From Sphingobacterium corticibacterium (GTDB taxonomy: Bacteria > Bacteroidota > Bacteroidia > Sphingobacteriales > Sphingobacteriaceae), in NCBI RefSeq assembly GCF_004208525.1, contig NZ_SGIT01000002.1:1302001-1366000 (forward strand): a DNA stretch of 64,000 bases, given 5' to 3'. Positions 10,491 to 20,169 of the stretch are shown here, piece by piece. Below the pieces are notes generated by a model, which ran no database searches, was not told the DNA's origin, and saw nothing but the letters and a program-made list of their open reading frames with translations. Both the position numbers and the translations under genes were made by a program. How positions within the stretch are numbered: position 1 is the stretch's first letter; each line of letters begins with the position of its first letter.

Positions 10491-11366
10491 TTAGAATTGA
10501 TACTCCTGAAAAGTAACACCGGAGGAGGTACTGCTGGAAGCTGACCGTGAGGATGCGGATAATTTATGCGATAGAAAAGCCGGATTCAGAATAGGCATAT
10601 TCACGACCGTACGTTTGGAGCTTTCATATTTTATCGCAACGCTTAAAGGCCGTAATGTCCGGTTGACTTCAGTCTCCTCTTTCAGGTAAACCACCTCTAT
10701 ATTTCCTAGATTGGCATCCGGTGTAGGAAACGAATAAACCGATGCTTTAAAATCCGTGACCACGTTGGTACGTACAATTACTTTATCCGTCACAAAGCGA
10801 TTGGCACCGGGCATATAGCCGATCACCACATTATTGAAATGGACGTCCAGCGCATCAAAAGTCGTGATGCCCGTCAGTTCTTCAACGGCTTCGACCGGTT
10901 GGAAAACGGCCTGCCCCACCATCCGTTTGAGCTCTAAATTGACCGTGCTTACCGTTTTATCAGACATAAATGTCGTCAGGGCGGAAACATATATTTCTTT
11001 CTGACTACCGACATTTTGGGAGATAAGTACCTTCTGTAGTGATTCTGGATCGACAATCTCTCCGGCATTGGCGACAGCAAAGGTTTTGAGGCTTTCGCCC
11101 AAGGGTACTTCAACCTGTAGATTTCCGTCGCCAAGCGCTAAATTCTCCCCAAAAACCAGAGAATCTCCTAGATAGACAAAGACATCGATCGCAGTTACAT
11201 TTTGTGCTGCAAAAGCAGTCAGCGAAGCCGCGCTCAGCTTTATTCCCATGGTGGTTGAAATAGAAGAGTTTTCTGGAATGCTCTCCGGCTCCAGTTCGCT
11301 ATTTTCCTTATCCGAACAGGCAGATAGCAACAGTGCAAAAAGCAGTATGCTTAATAGGTGTTTCAT
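10491..11366 (-). CDS. FimB/Mfa2-like lipoprotein, first gene of the pectin operon
   Basis: A 291-residue lipoprotein with signal and lipobox LLSAC (Cys17). The phrase VNLELKRMVGQAVF and the flanking beta pattern resemble FimB/Mfa2-family (fimbrial anchor-like) proteins, but similarity is modest and I would not exclude another beta-sandwich family. The C-terminal tail is a Ser-rich run (SASSRSASSSTSS) followed by TFQEYQF. As first gene, 8 nt before the beta-helix lipoprotein, it is probably a surface component of the glycan-capture complex, since no other fimbrial gene is nearby. A CAAAAGTA on the plus strand at 11391-11398 gives a minus-strand TACTTTTG -7 element upstream. Confidence 0.55.
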   Translation of the reverse strand: MKHLLSILLFALLLSACSDKENSELEPESIPENSSISTTMGIKLSAASLTAFAAQNVTAIDVFVYLGDSLVFGENLALGDGNLQVEVPLGESLKTFAVANAGEIVDPESLQKVLISQNVGSQKEIYVSALTTFMSDKTVSTVNLELKRMVGQAVFQPVEAVEELTGITTFDALDVHFNNVVIGYMPGANRFVTDKVIVRTNVVTDFKASVYSFPTPDANLGNIEVVYLKEETEVNRTLRPLSVAIKYESSKRTVVNMPILNPAFLSHKLSASSRSASSSTSSGVTFQEYQF

Positions 11367-11390
11367 AATACTTCATTAAGGTTTACGGAG

Positions 11391-11398
11391 CAAAAGTA
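11391..11398 (-). promoter_or_regulatory. candidate -7 element of the pectin operon promoter
   Basis: On the minus strand this reads TACTTTTG, matching the Bacteroidota -7 consensus TAnnTTTG, 25 nt upstream of the first operon gene's ATG. No clear TTG is seen at the -33 position, so support rests on one element and position. Confidence 0.4.
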
Positions 11399-11473
11399 GT
11401 GGCAATCAGAAAAAAGCGACCGCGTAATTTTGGCAAATCTTAGGGGGTAAATTGGAAAAAGAGTATAAAATCC

Positions 11474-11510
11474 CTATAGTAGAGCAACACAAATTATGAC
11501 CATGCTCGAT
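11474..11510 (+). repeat. 37-nt direct repeat, copy 1 (upstream of the ECF sigma gene)
   Basis: It matches 20702-20738 at 34 of 37 positions (differences at 11478, 11479 and 11498). The second copy spans the start codon of the AraC gene; here the same ATG (11502) opens only an 11-codon frame ending TAA at 11535. A TTG at 11452-11454 lies 20 nt before TATAGTAG (11475-11482), a weak promoter-like arrangement. The copy therefore looks like a duplicated AraC leader that now sits in front of the sigma-factor gene. Confidence 0.75.
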
Positions 11511-11608
11511 GTACGGCTTTTTTGCCTATACAGTTAATATGATGTTAACAGCTTATTCATCTTAGCTTGATGTATTACCCCTACTTTTGGAAAAATGAGA
11601 TAGAGCGG

Positions 11609-12184
11609 ATGCAAGACACAGGACTGTTGGCACTTTTCCAGAAAATTAAAGCCGGTGACACGGCGGCATTTAACGCCCTCTATCACCAGACTTGGCGTGA
11701 GCTATTCGATCTCGCATTCGCCAAAACGAAAGACGAGGATGAGGCGAAGGATATTGTGCAGGACATCTACATCAAGTTGTGGGAGAAACGAGGCCGTCTG
11801 GATATCTGGGAAAATGTAGCCGGTTATTTACGGCGGGCAACCAAACGGGAAGTTATCCGGCGCTTGCAAGTGGCATTGCAGACCACACAACGGCAAATCT
11901 TATATAAAGAAGCGATTGAATCGATAGCGATAGCAGTCGACGACCTGCTGCTGGCGAAAGAGCTGCATACCCAATGGGAGTCTGAAATCGCCAAGCTGCC
12001 ACAGAAACAACGGGAAATATACAGCCGTTATTATCTATTTGCCTATTCCATCACAGAGATCGCGTCCGAACTGGGTATAGCCGAACAAACCGTAAAAAAT
12101 CAATTAGTATCTGCTAATAAAAAGATTCGTGTCGTTATGGATGCCAGCCTCTTCATATGGCTACTCGCCGCACCCACCCTTTGA
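11609..12184 (+). CDS. ECF RNA polymerase sigma-70 factor (FecI-like)
   Basis: A 191-residue ECF sigma factor beginning MQDTGLLALF. Region 2 spans about residues 10-75 (AFNALYHQTW, DEDEAKDIVQDIYIKLW) and region 4 about residues 125-180, with the helix-turn-helix SITEIASELGIAEQTVKNQL. An in-frame ATG at 11570 would add 13 residues; I prefer 11609 because its upstream sequence is A- and G-rich while that of 11570 is pyrimidine-rich. The gene precedes a FecR anti-sigma gene by 84 nt, the usual pair controlling a SusC/SusD operon. It probably directs transcription of the operon at 13372-20078 when the STN-SusC senses its substrate. Confidence 0.9.
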   Translation: MQDTGLLALFQKIKAGDTAAFNALYHQTWRELFDLAFAKTKDEDEAKDIVQDIYIKLWEKRGRLDIWENVAGYLRRATKREVIRRLQVALQTTQRQILYKEAIESIAIAVDDLLLAKELHTQWESEIAKLPQKQREIYSRYYLFAYSITEIASELGIAEQTVKNQLVSANKKIRVVMDASLFIWLLAAPTL

Positions 12185-12268
12185 TTCACATAAAACTAAC
12201 ATAAACGTAATCATTTCTTCATCGGTCAACCATAGTACGTTTTGGTCTAAAAAGCCTCTTCCAGATAT

Positions 12269-13273
12269 ATGGGGAAAACAGACAAAAAGAAACAAACCTT
12301 GCTGCAACAGCTACTGGCAGCTTATTTACAAGAAGATCTTCCTGCAGCAGAAAAAGAAAAAATAGAAAACTGGCTGGAAGAAAAGCCAAAGCACAATAAC
12401 TTAGGAGAGGAAGATTACACGCGTATAGAAAAAGAAATCTTCCATCATGTAGCAAGTCATATCCGTATTCTTTCTGTATCCGAACAAGCGCCTACCCCTA
12501 CCCCGAAAATAAAAAGATGGTGGTACTACGCGGCCGCCGCGGTGGTACTCATCGGAAGTTTTGTAGGTGTTTACGTTAAATATCAGACCAATGATGCTCC
12601 CAATATCGCAAAGCAACCTGAGCCGGTATTCCAAACAATTACCACAAAATCCGGACAACGGGGCAAAATATCACTGCCTGACAGCACGGTGGTATACCTT
12701 CACGGAAATACCGTGCTGCGCTACAACGCCTATTATGCGGCGCAACCCGAAAGGCGTGTCTTTTTGGATCAAGGAGAGGCCTTTTTTGAAGTTGTACATG
12801 ATTCGGAAAAACCATTTGTCGTGCAGACAGCCTACGCCGAAAACACCGTTTTAGGCACCTCGTTTAATATACAGCTGTTAGGGGATGACGGACGCTATCA
12901 TTTATCGGTAAATACCGGCAGGGTAGGATTTCGATCATTGACCGGTGATTCTACCATACAGGTTGTTGAGAAAGGCAAACAGCTGATTTTCGATCTTCAA
13001 AATGGAACAACCGAACTTGCCAAAGCGCAAACCGAAAGATTAAGTTCCTGGAAAGATAATGTCCTGCTCCTTAGTGACAATAACTGGGAAGAAGTTAAAA
13101 AACGACTAGAAATATGGTTTGACGTAAAGGTATACGTAGATCCCCGGAAGGTCAAAAGTCAATATTTCACCGCGTCTTTTAAACAGCCCCGTCTAAAGGA
13201 GATCCTGGAAGGATTGCAAAACATAAACTATTTCAAGTATCGTATCGACGGAAAGGAGGTGTTTATCGAGTAG
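12269..13273 (+). CDS. FecR family anti-sigma factor
   Basis: A 334-residue single-pass inner-membrane protein. The cytoplasmic N-terminus (residues 1-83) would hold the sigma factor; a transmembrane helix lies at about 84-104 (WWYYAAAAVVLIG). The periplasmic part contains the FecR domain (from about residue 120: SGQRGKISLPDSTVVYLHGN through GTSFNIQL) and a C-terminal domain of the DUF4974 type ending near VFIE. In FecIR systems the periplasmic domain contacts the STN domain of a TonB-dependent transporter and relays substrate binding. The STN-SusC gene follows 98 nt downstream, consistent with that role. Confidence 0.92.
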   Translation: MGKTDKKKQTLLQQLLAAYLQEDLPAAEKEKIENWLEEKPKHNNLGEEDYTRIEKEIFHHVASHIRILSVSEQAPTPTPKIKRWWYYAAAAVVLIGSFVGVYVKYQTNDAPNIAKQPEPVFQTITTKSGQRGKISLPDSTVVYLHGNTVLRYNAYYAAQPERRVFLDQGEAFFEVVHDSEKPFVVQTAYAENTVLGTSFNIQLLGDDGRYHLSVNTGRVGFRSLTGDSTIQVVEKGKQLIFDLQNGTTELAKAQTERLSSWKDNVLLLSDNNWEEVKKRLEIWFDVKVYVDPRKVKSQYFTASFKQPRLKEILEGLQNINYFKYRIDGKEVFIE

Positions 13274-13371
13274 CTATCTTAACAAAAAAAGAAGACCGAA
13301 GCTTTGGCCGAGCCCCGGTCTGATCACATTTTTCAATAAAATCTCACCATTATCAAAAAACAATACAATAT

Positions 13372-16300
13372 ATGTTAAAAATTTGGAAACAGTATCCTTA
13401 TATCCTTTTTATCATGAAATTTTCGTTGGCAACCTGTTGTTTCTTCGGCATACTCATCAGTACGCTCTATGCGAATAAACTCGAAGCGCAACACTTAGAA
13501 CGGTTAAAACTCCATTTATCGTCTTCGTCATCCACATTAACGGAGTTGCTCCGCCAGGTCGAACAGCAATCCGAGGTTAGCTTTATGTATAACCCAAAAG
13601 AAATCCGGAGCGAGCGAGTGGTTCGCGTAGCGGATAAGCAATTAAACCTGGGCCGTCTGCTGGCTTTGCTGGAGCGCGAAATGGCAATTGACTATCGATT
13701 GGACGGCAATCGTATTTACCTCAAACGTCAACCTGCACCGAGTGTGGTACAGGGTACCGTTCGGGGCATAAACGATCAACCATTGGCAGGTGCTACGATA
13801 AGTATTCAGGGTGTATCTCCATCGATACAAACAAAAGACGATGGTACGTTTCGGCTGCGGTTGAAACCCGGGAAATGGACACTTACGGTAAGCTATATCG
13901 GTTTTGAAACACGAAATATCGCGATTACACTGGGAGAAAATCAAGAGCTGCCGCTCAACGTTACCCTCCAGCCATCTGGCATATTGGAGGAAGTAACCGT
14001 ATCCTACGGTAAACAGAGACGATTGGAAGTGACCGGGGCGATCACGCATATTGATGCAGCTCCGCTACAGGATATGCCGGTTACGCAATTCGCACAGCAG
14101 CTTCAGGGTAGGGCGCCGGGTGTCCAGATCTTTCAGACCTCCGGTCAACCCGGCCGAGGGATGTCCTGGCGTATCCGTGGCGCAGCGTCGCTAAATTCCG
14201 GAAGCTCTCCGCTATTTGTCGTTGACGGCATGCCGATCACCGGGAGCATCAATAATATAAACCCCAGCGAAATTGAATCGTTCTCCATTTTAAAAGATGC
14301 ATCGGCTACGGCACTTTACGGCTCCCGGGCGTCCAACGGTGTTATCTTGATCACCACCAAAAAAGCAAAAATGGGCGAAGGAACCAAGGTCGATTTCAAT
14401 GCAAACTACGGCATACAAAACATTCCGGACAGAGGGGTACCAAAGATGATGAATGCCCGCCAGTACGCTACCTTTATGAAGGAACGCTATGAAGATATGA
14501 TCCGTTATGAAAACTTCACCGGCAAAATTCCAGAAGAATACCAGAACCCCGAGCAATATGGTGAAGGAACGAATTGGTTTGACCTATTGACGCGCACGGC
14601 GTCCCAACAGAACTACGATATCAGCTTCAGCTCTGCACGGGAAAATTCTTCAACGATGGTGGTTGGCGGATACCAGCAACAAGATGGTGTCGTCGTCAAT
14701 AGCGGCACAAAACTATTCTCGCTGCGCATGAACCAGCGCTTTGATTTGGTCGATGGTAAGCTGAAGGTAGGTATTAACCTCGCGCCAAGCCATCGTCTTG
14801 ACCACAACAACCGGCTGGACGATGGTATTCAAGGAATCGTGCAAAAAACGTCGGAGGCGAGTCCCATGATTGCACCCTATGACGAAAATGGTAACTACAC
14901 CCGTTTTGTAAGTTCGCCGGGGATGGTCTCTTACATCAACCCTTTGGCTCGGTACGAACTAACGGTAGACGACTACAAAACAACACGTATCCTCGGGAAC
15001 GCCTATGTCAACTATGCATTTGCGGAGGGTTGGCAGATTAATGGATTGGCAGGTATAGATATGGGGAAAGAGATGCGACAATATTTTGTTCCTTCTTTTT
15101 TGAATACCAATAATATATCGTCTGGCACAAGTAGCTCCGTAGAGAATTACAGCTATACAACGGAGCTGAATTTGAACTACGACAGGCACTTTGGTGACCA
15201 CCACATCGACGGCTTGCTTGGTATATCCGGACAATCGTTCCGGCAGACGTCCAATAGCGTGAGTGGGCAGGGATTCGCAAGCGATGACATCCCTTATCTG
15301 AATGTAGCGGCCAATATCACCGGCGGCACCAGTAATGCCACGGGCTATGCACTGCTCTCTTATCTGGCACGCTTGAACTATAGCTATCAAAACAAATACC
15401 TCGTGGGGCTATCTATGCGACGGGACGGATCTTCGCGTTTCGGCAGCAACGAGCGCTATGGTACTTTTCCGGCAGCATCTGTAGGATGGGTGCTCAGTAA
15501 CGAATCATTCATGGAATCCACAACCGATTATCTCCGCATGCTGAAGTTACGTGCCAGTTACGGTCTAACGGGTAATAACAATATCGGAAACTACACCCAT
15601 ATTCCCCAGATCGGGGAGGCTAATTACGTCATCAACAATGGATTGGTACAGGGTAGTACCGTTACCTCGCTTGGAAATACTTTCTTGGCGTGGGAGAAGA
15701 CGGCACAGCTTAATCTGGGATTGGACATGAGTCTTTTTGACGATAAGTGGACGTTCACGTATGACTATTATCGGAAGCTTTCTGACGGACTCATTCAGGC
15801 CAGACCTATAGACCGGGCCTCGGGTTTTACCAGCATCACCTCCAATGTAGGCGAAATTCGGTTTTGGGGGCATGAGTTCTCCTTATCGACCAATCAACAG
15901 TTTGGAGAGCTCCAGTGGATCTCTGCCTTTAATATCTCGTTTGACCGTAACCGCATCGAGCGCTTGGTGAGCCCCGGCTATTTCAGACGGTTCAATAACA
16001 TATCGTCCGATTACTACCGAAATCAGGAAGGATATCCTTTGGGCATGTTCTTTGGTTTTATCAATGAAGGGTTGATTAAGGACGAAGCAGATCTGGAGTC
16101 GGCCGCGAAATATAACCGGATTGCAGTTGGAACGATTAAGATGCAGGATATGAATGGCGACGGTTTGATCGACGAAAACGACCGCACTTTTATCGGTGAT
16201 CCAAATCCTGACTTCTTGTTTGGATTCCACAATAACTTTGCTTATCGTAATTTTGACCTTAGCTTTTCGATGACAGGTTCGTATGGCGGGAAGTTGATTC

Positions 16301-16710
16301 TCCCGGCAAAATGGGCATACCTGGCCAATATGGATGGTGCCCGGGGCATGCTGGCAGAAACGGCAGACCGCTGGCGCTCGGAAGAAAACCCGGGGTCTGG
16401 AAAATACCCGCGCACCCTGTCGGGCACAACGGCCTGGGGGCGTAATGTCAATTCGCAATGGGTAGAAGACGGGACTTATCTAGCGATGAAGAATATAACC
16501 TTGGGCTATAAATTTCCAACGGCAAACCGCTTCGTCCGCCACGTACGGGCTTATGCTTCTGTTCAAAATGTCTTTTACCTCATGTCTTACTCGGGGATGA
16601 ACCCGGAGATCAGCTTGAATGGACTGGAAGGTGCCAGCATCGGTATCGATGAAAATGCCTATCCCGTACCCCGTATTTTTTCGCTAGGTTTTAATCTCAC
16701 ACTTAATTAA
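13372..16710 (+). CDS. SusC/RagA TonB-dependent transporter with STN signalling domain
   Basis: A 1112-residue barrel. After a hydrophobic signal segment (a later ATG at 13414, MKFSLATCC, is an alternative start) comes an STN domain, roughly residues 45-120, with SFMYNPKEIR and MAIDYRLDGNRIYL. Next are a carboxypeptidase-regulatory-like domain (VVQGTVRG onward), the TonB box and plug (ending DASATALYGSRASNGV) and the barrel. The STN domain fits a regulatory link to the FecR protein encoded just upstream. The substrate is unknown. The neighbouring phosphoesterase suggests a phosphorylated or phosphodiester-containing ligand, which is an inference. Confidence 0.95.
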   Translation: MLKIWKQYPYILFIMKFSLATCCFFGILISTLYANKLEAQHLERLKLHLSSSSSTLTELLRQVEQQSEVSFMYNPKEIRSERVVRVADKQLNLGRLLALLEREMAIDYRLDGNRIYLKRQPAPSVVQGTVRGINDQPLAGATISIQGVSPSIQTKDDGTFRLRLKPGKWTLTVSYIGFETRNIAITLGENQELPLNVTLQPSGILEEVTVSYGKQRRLEVTGAITHIDAAPLQDMPVTQFAQQLQGRAPGVQIFQTSGQPGRGMSWRIRGAASLNSGSSPLFVVDGMPITGSINNINPSEIESFSILKDASATALYGSRASNGVILITTKKAKMGEGTKVDFNANYGIQNIPDRGVPKMMNARQYATFMKERYEDMIRYENFTGKIPEEYQNPEQYGEGTNWFDLLTRTASQQNYDISFSSARENSSTMVVGGYQQQDGVVVNSGTKLFSLRMNQRFDLVDGKLKVGINLAPSHRLDHNNRLDDGIQGIVQKTSEASPMIAPYDENGNYTRFVSSPGMVSYINPLARYELTVDDYKTTRILGNAYVNYAFAEGWQINGLAGIDMGKEMRQYFVPSFLNTNNISSGTSSSVENYSYTTELNLNYDRHFGDHHIDGLLGISGQSFRQTSNSVSGQGFASDDIPYLNVAANITGGTSNATGYALLSYLARLNYSYQNKYLVGLSMRRDGSSRFGSNERYGTFPAASVGWVLSNESFMESTTDYLRMLKLRASYGLTGNNNIGNYTHIPQIGEANYVINNGLVQGSTVTSLGNTFLAWEKTAQLNLGLDMSLFDDKWTFTYDYYRKLSDGLIQARPIDRASGFTSITSNVGEIRFWGHEFSLSTNQQFGELQWISAFNISFDRNRIERLVSPGYFRRFNNISSDYYRNQEGYPLGMFFGFINEGLIKDEADLESAAKYNRIAVGTIKMQDMNGDGLIDENDRTFIGDPNPDFLFGFHNNFAYRNFDLSFSMTGSYGGKLILPAKWAYLANMDGARGMLAETADRWRSEENPGSGKYPRTLSGTTAWGRNVNSQWVEDGTYLAMKNITLGYKFPTANRFVRHVRAYASVQNVFYLMSYSGMNPEISLNGLEGASIGIDENAYPVPRIFSLGFNLTLN

Positions 16711-16711
16711 T

Positions 16712-18280
16712 ATGATGCAGATAATATTGAACATAAAAAGTTATGGCTACGCCGCTATGCTTGCAGGCATGCTCTTGCTGGGCAGTTGCCAGAATTTTCT
16801 TGAACTTGCTCCGGAAGATCAGGTTTCGGGCGCTAGTTTCTTTCGTACAGAGGTTGATTTTATGCAGGCGCTCCATGCAGCGTACAATCCATTACGGACG
16901 GTCGGGCCCGATTATTATACATCGGAAATGCGCTCAGACAACACGCATTATGAGTATAATCCAAACAATCAGGGAACAGCTATCTATATGCGGCAGGACA
17001 TTGCTGATTTTACGAACAATTCGAGCAACGATTATTCGGCCGCGATGTATTATGATAATTACCAAGGTATATCACGCACCAATGTACTGATAGATCGCTT
17101 ATCAGCGGCGGATATTCCCGCAGCAGCCAAAGAAAAAATGGAGGGTGAAGCACGGTTTCTCCGGGCCTTTTATTATTTCAAGCTCGTGCGTTATTTTGGT
17201 GGTGTACCGCTATATTTAACTGAAGTTGCAGACGAAAGTCAGGCTTTTAAGCCGCGGGCATCCGTGGATGAAGTCTACACGCAGATCGTTGAAGACGCCT
17301 CCAAAGCCGTCGATTTGTTGAAACAACCCGAGAAATTTCCACAATCGGGCTATGCATCCAAAGGCGCGGCAACAATGCTGTTGGCAGAAGTCTATGCGAC
17401 ACGAAAACAATATGCAGAAGCCGAAAGTCTGCTTTTGACCTTAGAAAACATGGGCTATGATTTGCTGCCCAATTATGCAGACGTCTTTTCTACCGACCAA
17501 AAGAATAGCAAGGAATCTATCTTTGAAGTGCAGTTTAAGGAAGGCTTAAATACGGGCGTGCAGAGCAACTTTATTTATGTCTTTCTTCCGCGCTGTCACA
17601 ATACAGCGACTATTACTTATGGTGTCGCCACCAACAATACGTCGAACAACGGCGGAGGATGGAATACACCTACACAGGAGATGATTGCGGCTTACGAAGA
17701 GGGTGATACACGCTTGGAGGCTTCGATCGGAATGGCGGAAGGAACGTACGATGCAAGTAATTATTTTAAACTGGAGGCTGACAAGAGCGTGGTAAATTAT
17801 GTGGCGCCTGACGGTAAAATAGGGGTACCTTACATTAAAAAATACCTGAACCCACATGCTAACCCCAACAATACGGATGATAATTGGCCGGTATATCGCT
17901 ATGCAGATGCTTTATTGTTATTGGCCGAGGTGCAGAATGAGCAGGGAAAGAATGCCGCAGCACTGGTACACCTGAACCGCGTTCGCCGCCGTGCGCTGCC
18001 ACAGGCCGAAGATCTTCGGGTAACGGATAAAACACAGCTAAAGGAGTTGATTTTAAAGGAAAGGCGCGTAGAGCTGGCCTTTGAAAACCGGCGCTGGTTT
18101 GATTTGCTTCGGAGCGGAAAAGCCGTAGAGATCTTAACGACAAATGCCGCCTGGATGAAACAGCATTATCCCTATCTATCTACCGAATCGTATCAGATAG
18201 CGGAGGAAAAACTGCTTTACCCGATTCCTTTTGCCGAAATCGGGGTGAACCCCTTGTTGGAACAAAATAAAGGTTATTAA
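16712..18280 (+). CDS. RagB/SusD family lipoprotein
   Basis: A 522-residue SusD-type lipoprotein, one nucleotide after the stop of the STN-SusC gene. Lipobox LLGSC is followed by QNFLELAPEDQ, a typical mature N-terminus. Family helices include GEARFLRAFYYFKLVRYFGG and YRYADALLLLAEVQNEQGK, and the C-terminus ends with KLLYPIPFAEIGVNP, a common SusD ending. It should cap the SusC at 13372. Its TAA stop overlaps the ATG of the downstream phosphoesterase gene (TAATG), so the two are translationally coupled. Confidence 0.95.
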   Translation: MMQIILNIKSYGYAAMLAGMLLLGSCQNFLELAPEDQVSGASFFRTEVDFMQALHAAYNPLRTVGPDYYTSEMRSDNTHYEYNPNNQGTAIYMRQDIADFTNNSSNDYSAAMYYDNYQGISRTNVLIDRLSAADIPAAAKEKMEGEARFLRAFYYFKLVRYFGGVPLYLTEVADESQAFKPRASVDEVYTQIVEDASKAVDLLKQPEKFPQSGYASKGAATMLLAEVYATRKQYAEAESLLLTLENMGYDLLPNYADVFSTDQKNSKESIFEVQFKEGLNTGVQSNFIYVFLPRCHNTATITYGVATNNTSNNGGGWNTPTQEMIAAYEEGDTRLEASIGMAEGTYDASNYFKLEADKSVVNYVAPDGKIGVPYIKKYLNPHANPNNTDDNWPVYRYADALLLLAEVQNEQGKNAAALVHLNRVRRRALPQAEDLRVTDKTQLKELILKERRVELAFENRRWFDLLRSGKAVEILTTNAAWMKQHYPYLSTESYQIAEEKLLYPIPFAEIGVNPLLEQNKGY

Positions 18281-20078
18281 TGAAACGAAACTATATAAGC
18301 TACACGGCGGTGCTGACCTTTGCATTCTTTGCGACGGTGATGAAGCCATTACATGCACAGCGTGCAGCCGCACTTGAACACCCAGTGGCAGACCAGCCTT
18401 TTTCGATTGCCATTATTCCGGATACGCAATATAATACCAAAGAAAGTCAGGGTGGATCAAACGATTTATTTGATGCACAGATCGAATGGATTCTCACGAA
18501 TCGCGAAAAAGAAAATATTGCTTATGTCATCCACTTAGGCGATATTACCGATGATGGAGACCAAGCGCCTGAACAATGGGAGAGGCAAAGGTTATGTACA
18601 AGCTGGAGAAACCGCAAGAAGGACTGCCTCATGGTATTCCCTACGGGATGGCTGTAGGCAACCATGATCAATACCCGAGCCAGTTTGCAGCTTCCGGTCA
18701 TACCGCATTGTACAACAAATATTTTGGTGTTTCTCATTTTGAAGGACGTGCCTACTACGGTGGACATTTTGCGCAGGACAACGACAGCCATTATGATCTT
18801 TTTTCGGCCGGGGGAATAGATTTTATAGTCATTTATATCGAATACGATGCCTTTGATGAGCAACAGGATGAGATGAACAATTGGGCTGCTGAATTGTTGG
18901 AACGATACGCGGATCGCAAAGCGATCGTGGTAACACATTATACGTTGTTCTTGAACCCGGTGGCTGGAACAAATCTCAACGGCCGTGCGCCGTTTGGAAA
19001 GCAGGCTGAACGGCTTTATCACCGAATTAAATCCCATCCTAATCTTATCATGATGATGGGCGGACACGTGGGGGACAATGGGGAAGGGTATCGGCAGGAT
19101 ACTTATAACGGCCATACGGTGAAGAGCTTTTTGTCGGATTACCAGAGTCGGCCTATGGGCGGTAACGGTATGATGCGCCTGATGCGGTTTGATGTCGCAT
19201 CGGATCTGGTGCATGTACGCTCTTTTTCACCTTATTTTGATTATGAAGAGCTAGATGGAGATTCTAATTTTAAAGTACCGTTCCTTCGGGAGCCCGCCGC
19301 CACAAGGGTATACGATTTTAATCTGGACGGCCGGTCGGACGTCATGAAATTCCAGTCGGGCAATTGGTTTGACCGTAACGGAACGCTGCTTTTCTCTCAT
19401 TGGAATGCTGGCGGAGTGCCGGCAGCATCGTATTTTGAAGGTGGAGGGCAAACACTTCCGGCGGTATACAACCTGCAAAAAGCGGTGTATACGCTGCAAA
19501 ACGGTCAGCAAGTGGCTTTGGGCGAACCGAATGCCATACCCGTTCCGGCGGATTATGACGGCGATGGAATAGCAGACCTGGCCGTTTGGAATCCGACTAC
19601 AGCGATATGGTCAACACGAGGGCAGGCGGATGTGAAGCACGGCTGGGCAGCGTCAACGCCTGTCCCGGCTGATTACGACGGCGATGGGGCGGCAGAAAGA
19701 GCTGTGTGGCGCTGGAGTAACCAAACTTGGTATATTGCTCAGGTAGGAAATGTACCTTTTGGAGAACCGGGCGATGTACCGGTACCGGGCGACTACGATG
19801 GGGATGGGAAAGCCGATATTTGTGTGTGGCGGCCCACTACCGGCGAATGGCTTATACATGGGGCACAAAAATCGGTAAAACTGGGTAAACAGGGGGATTT
19901 GCCTGTACCAGGAGACTATGAGGGTATAGGTCGCGTACAGTTTGCGGTATTTGACCCGGAAAGGAAGGCGGTCTTACTGGAAAGTGGTCATGTCATACCA
20001 ATGGATGCTGCAGTAGCAGAAATTGTCAATTTACCATTCGCCATCAAAACATATTACCTTGATTTGTTAAAGAAGTAA
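18280..20078 (+). pseudogene. Calcineurin-like metallophosphoesterase with FG-GAP-like C-terminal repeats, frameshifted
   Basis: Two overlapping frames make one protein. Frame one (from ATG 18280) has a signal peptide, then metal-site motifs PDTQY and HLGDITDDG, and continues to EQW at 18577-18579. Frame two carries on from about 18579 with the expected VGNHDQ, VTHYTL and GGHVGD motifs and runs to 20078. One missing base in GGGAG (18577-18582) explains the break; a GGGG run would restore WGEAKVMYKL. No slippery heptamer is present. The C-terminal ~200 residues carry about four 39-40-residue repeats (PADYDGDG, PGDYDGDGKAD), like FG-GAP/VCBS calcium-binding blades. A sequencing error is possible, in which case the enzyme is intact. 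It is the last gene of the sigma-controlled operon. Confidence 0.75.
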
Positions 20079-20104
20079 TACTTCTGTGCTGTAAAGCTAT
20101 AAAA

Positions 20105-20133
20105 AACACCTGGGAAGCGTATTCCCGGGTGTT
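20105..20133. terminator. bidirectional intrinsic terminator
   Basis: AACACCTGGGAA pairs with TTCCCGGGTGTT over 12 bp (one G-U pair) around a 5-nt loop. A-run on the left and T-run on the right allow termination in both directions, closing the phosphoesterase operon and the truncated ATPase reading leftward. Confidence 0.85.
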
Positions 20134-20169
20134 TTGCTTATATGACATCAACCTGACTACCTCCATCGG

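Noticed and set aside
18577..18585. Programmed -1 frameshift in the phosphoesterase
   Set aside because: No X-XXY-YYZ heptamer or stimulating hairpin is visible at the junction; a missing base in a G-run is simpler.
18522..19214. Minus-strand frame of 230 codons opposite the phosphoesterase
   Set aside because: The plus strand carries metal-binding motifs in the expected order across a single frameshift; the opposite frame has none.
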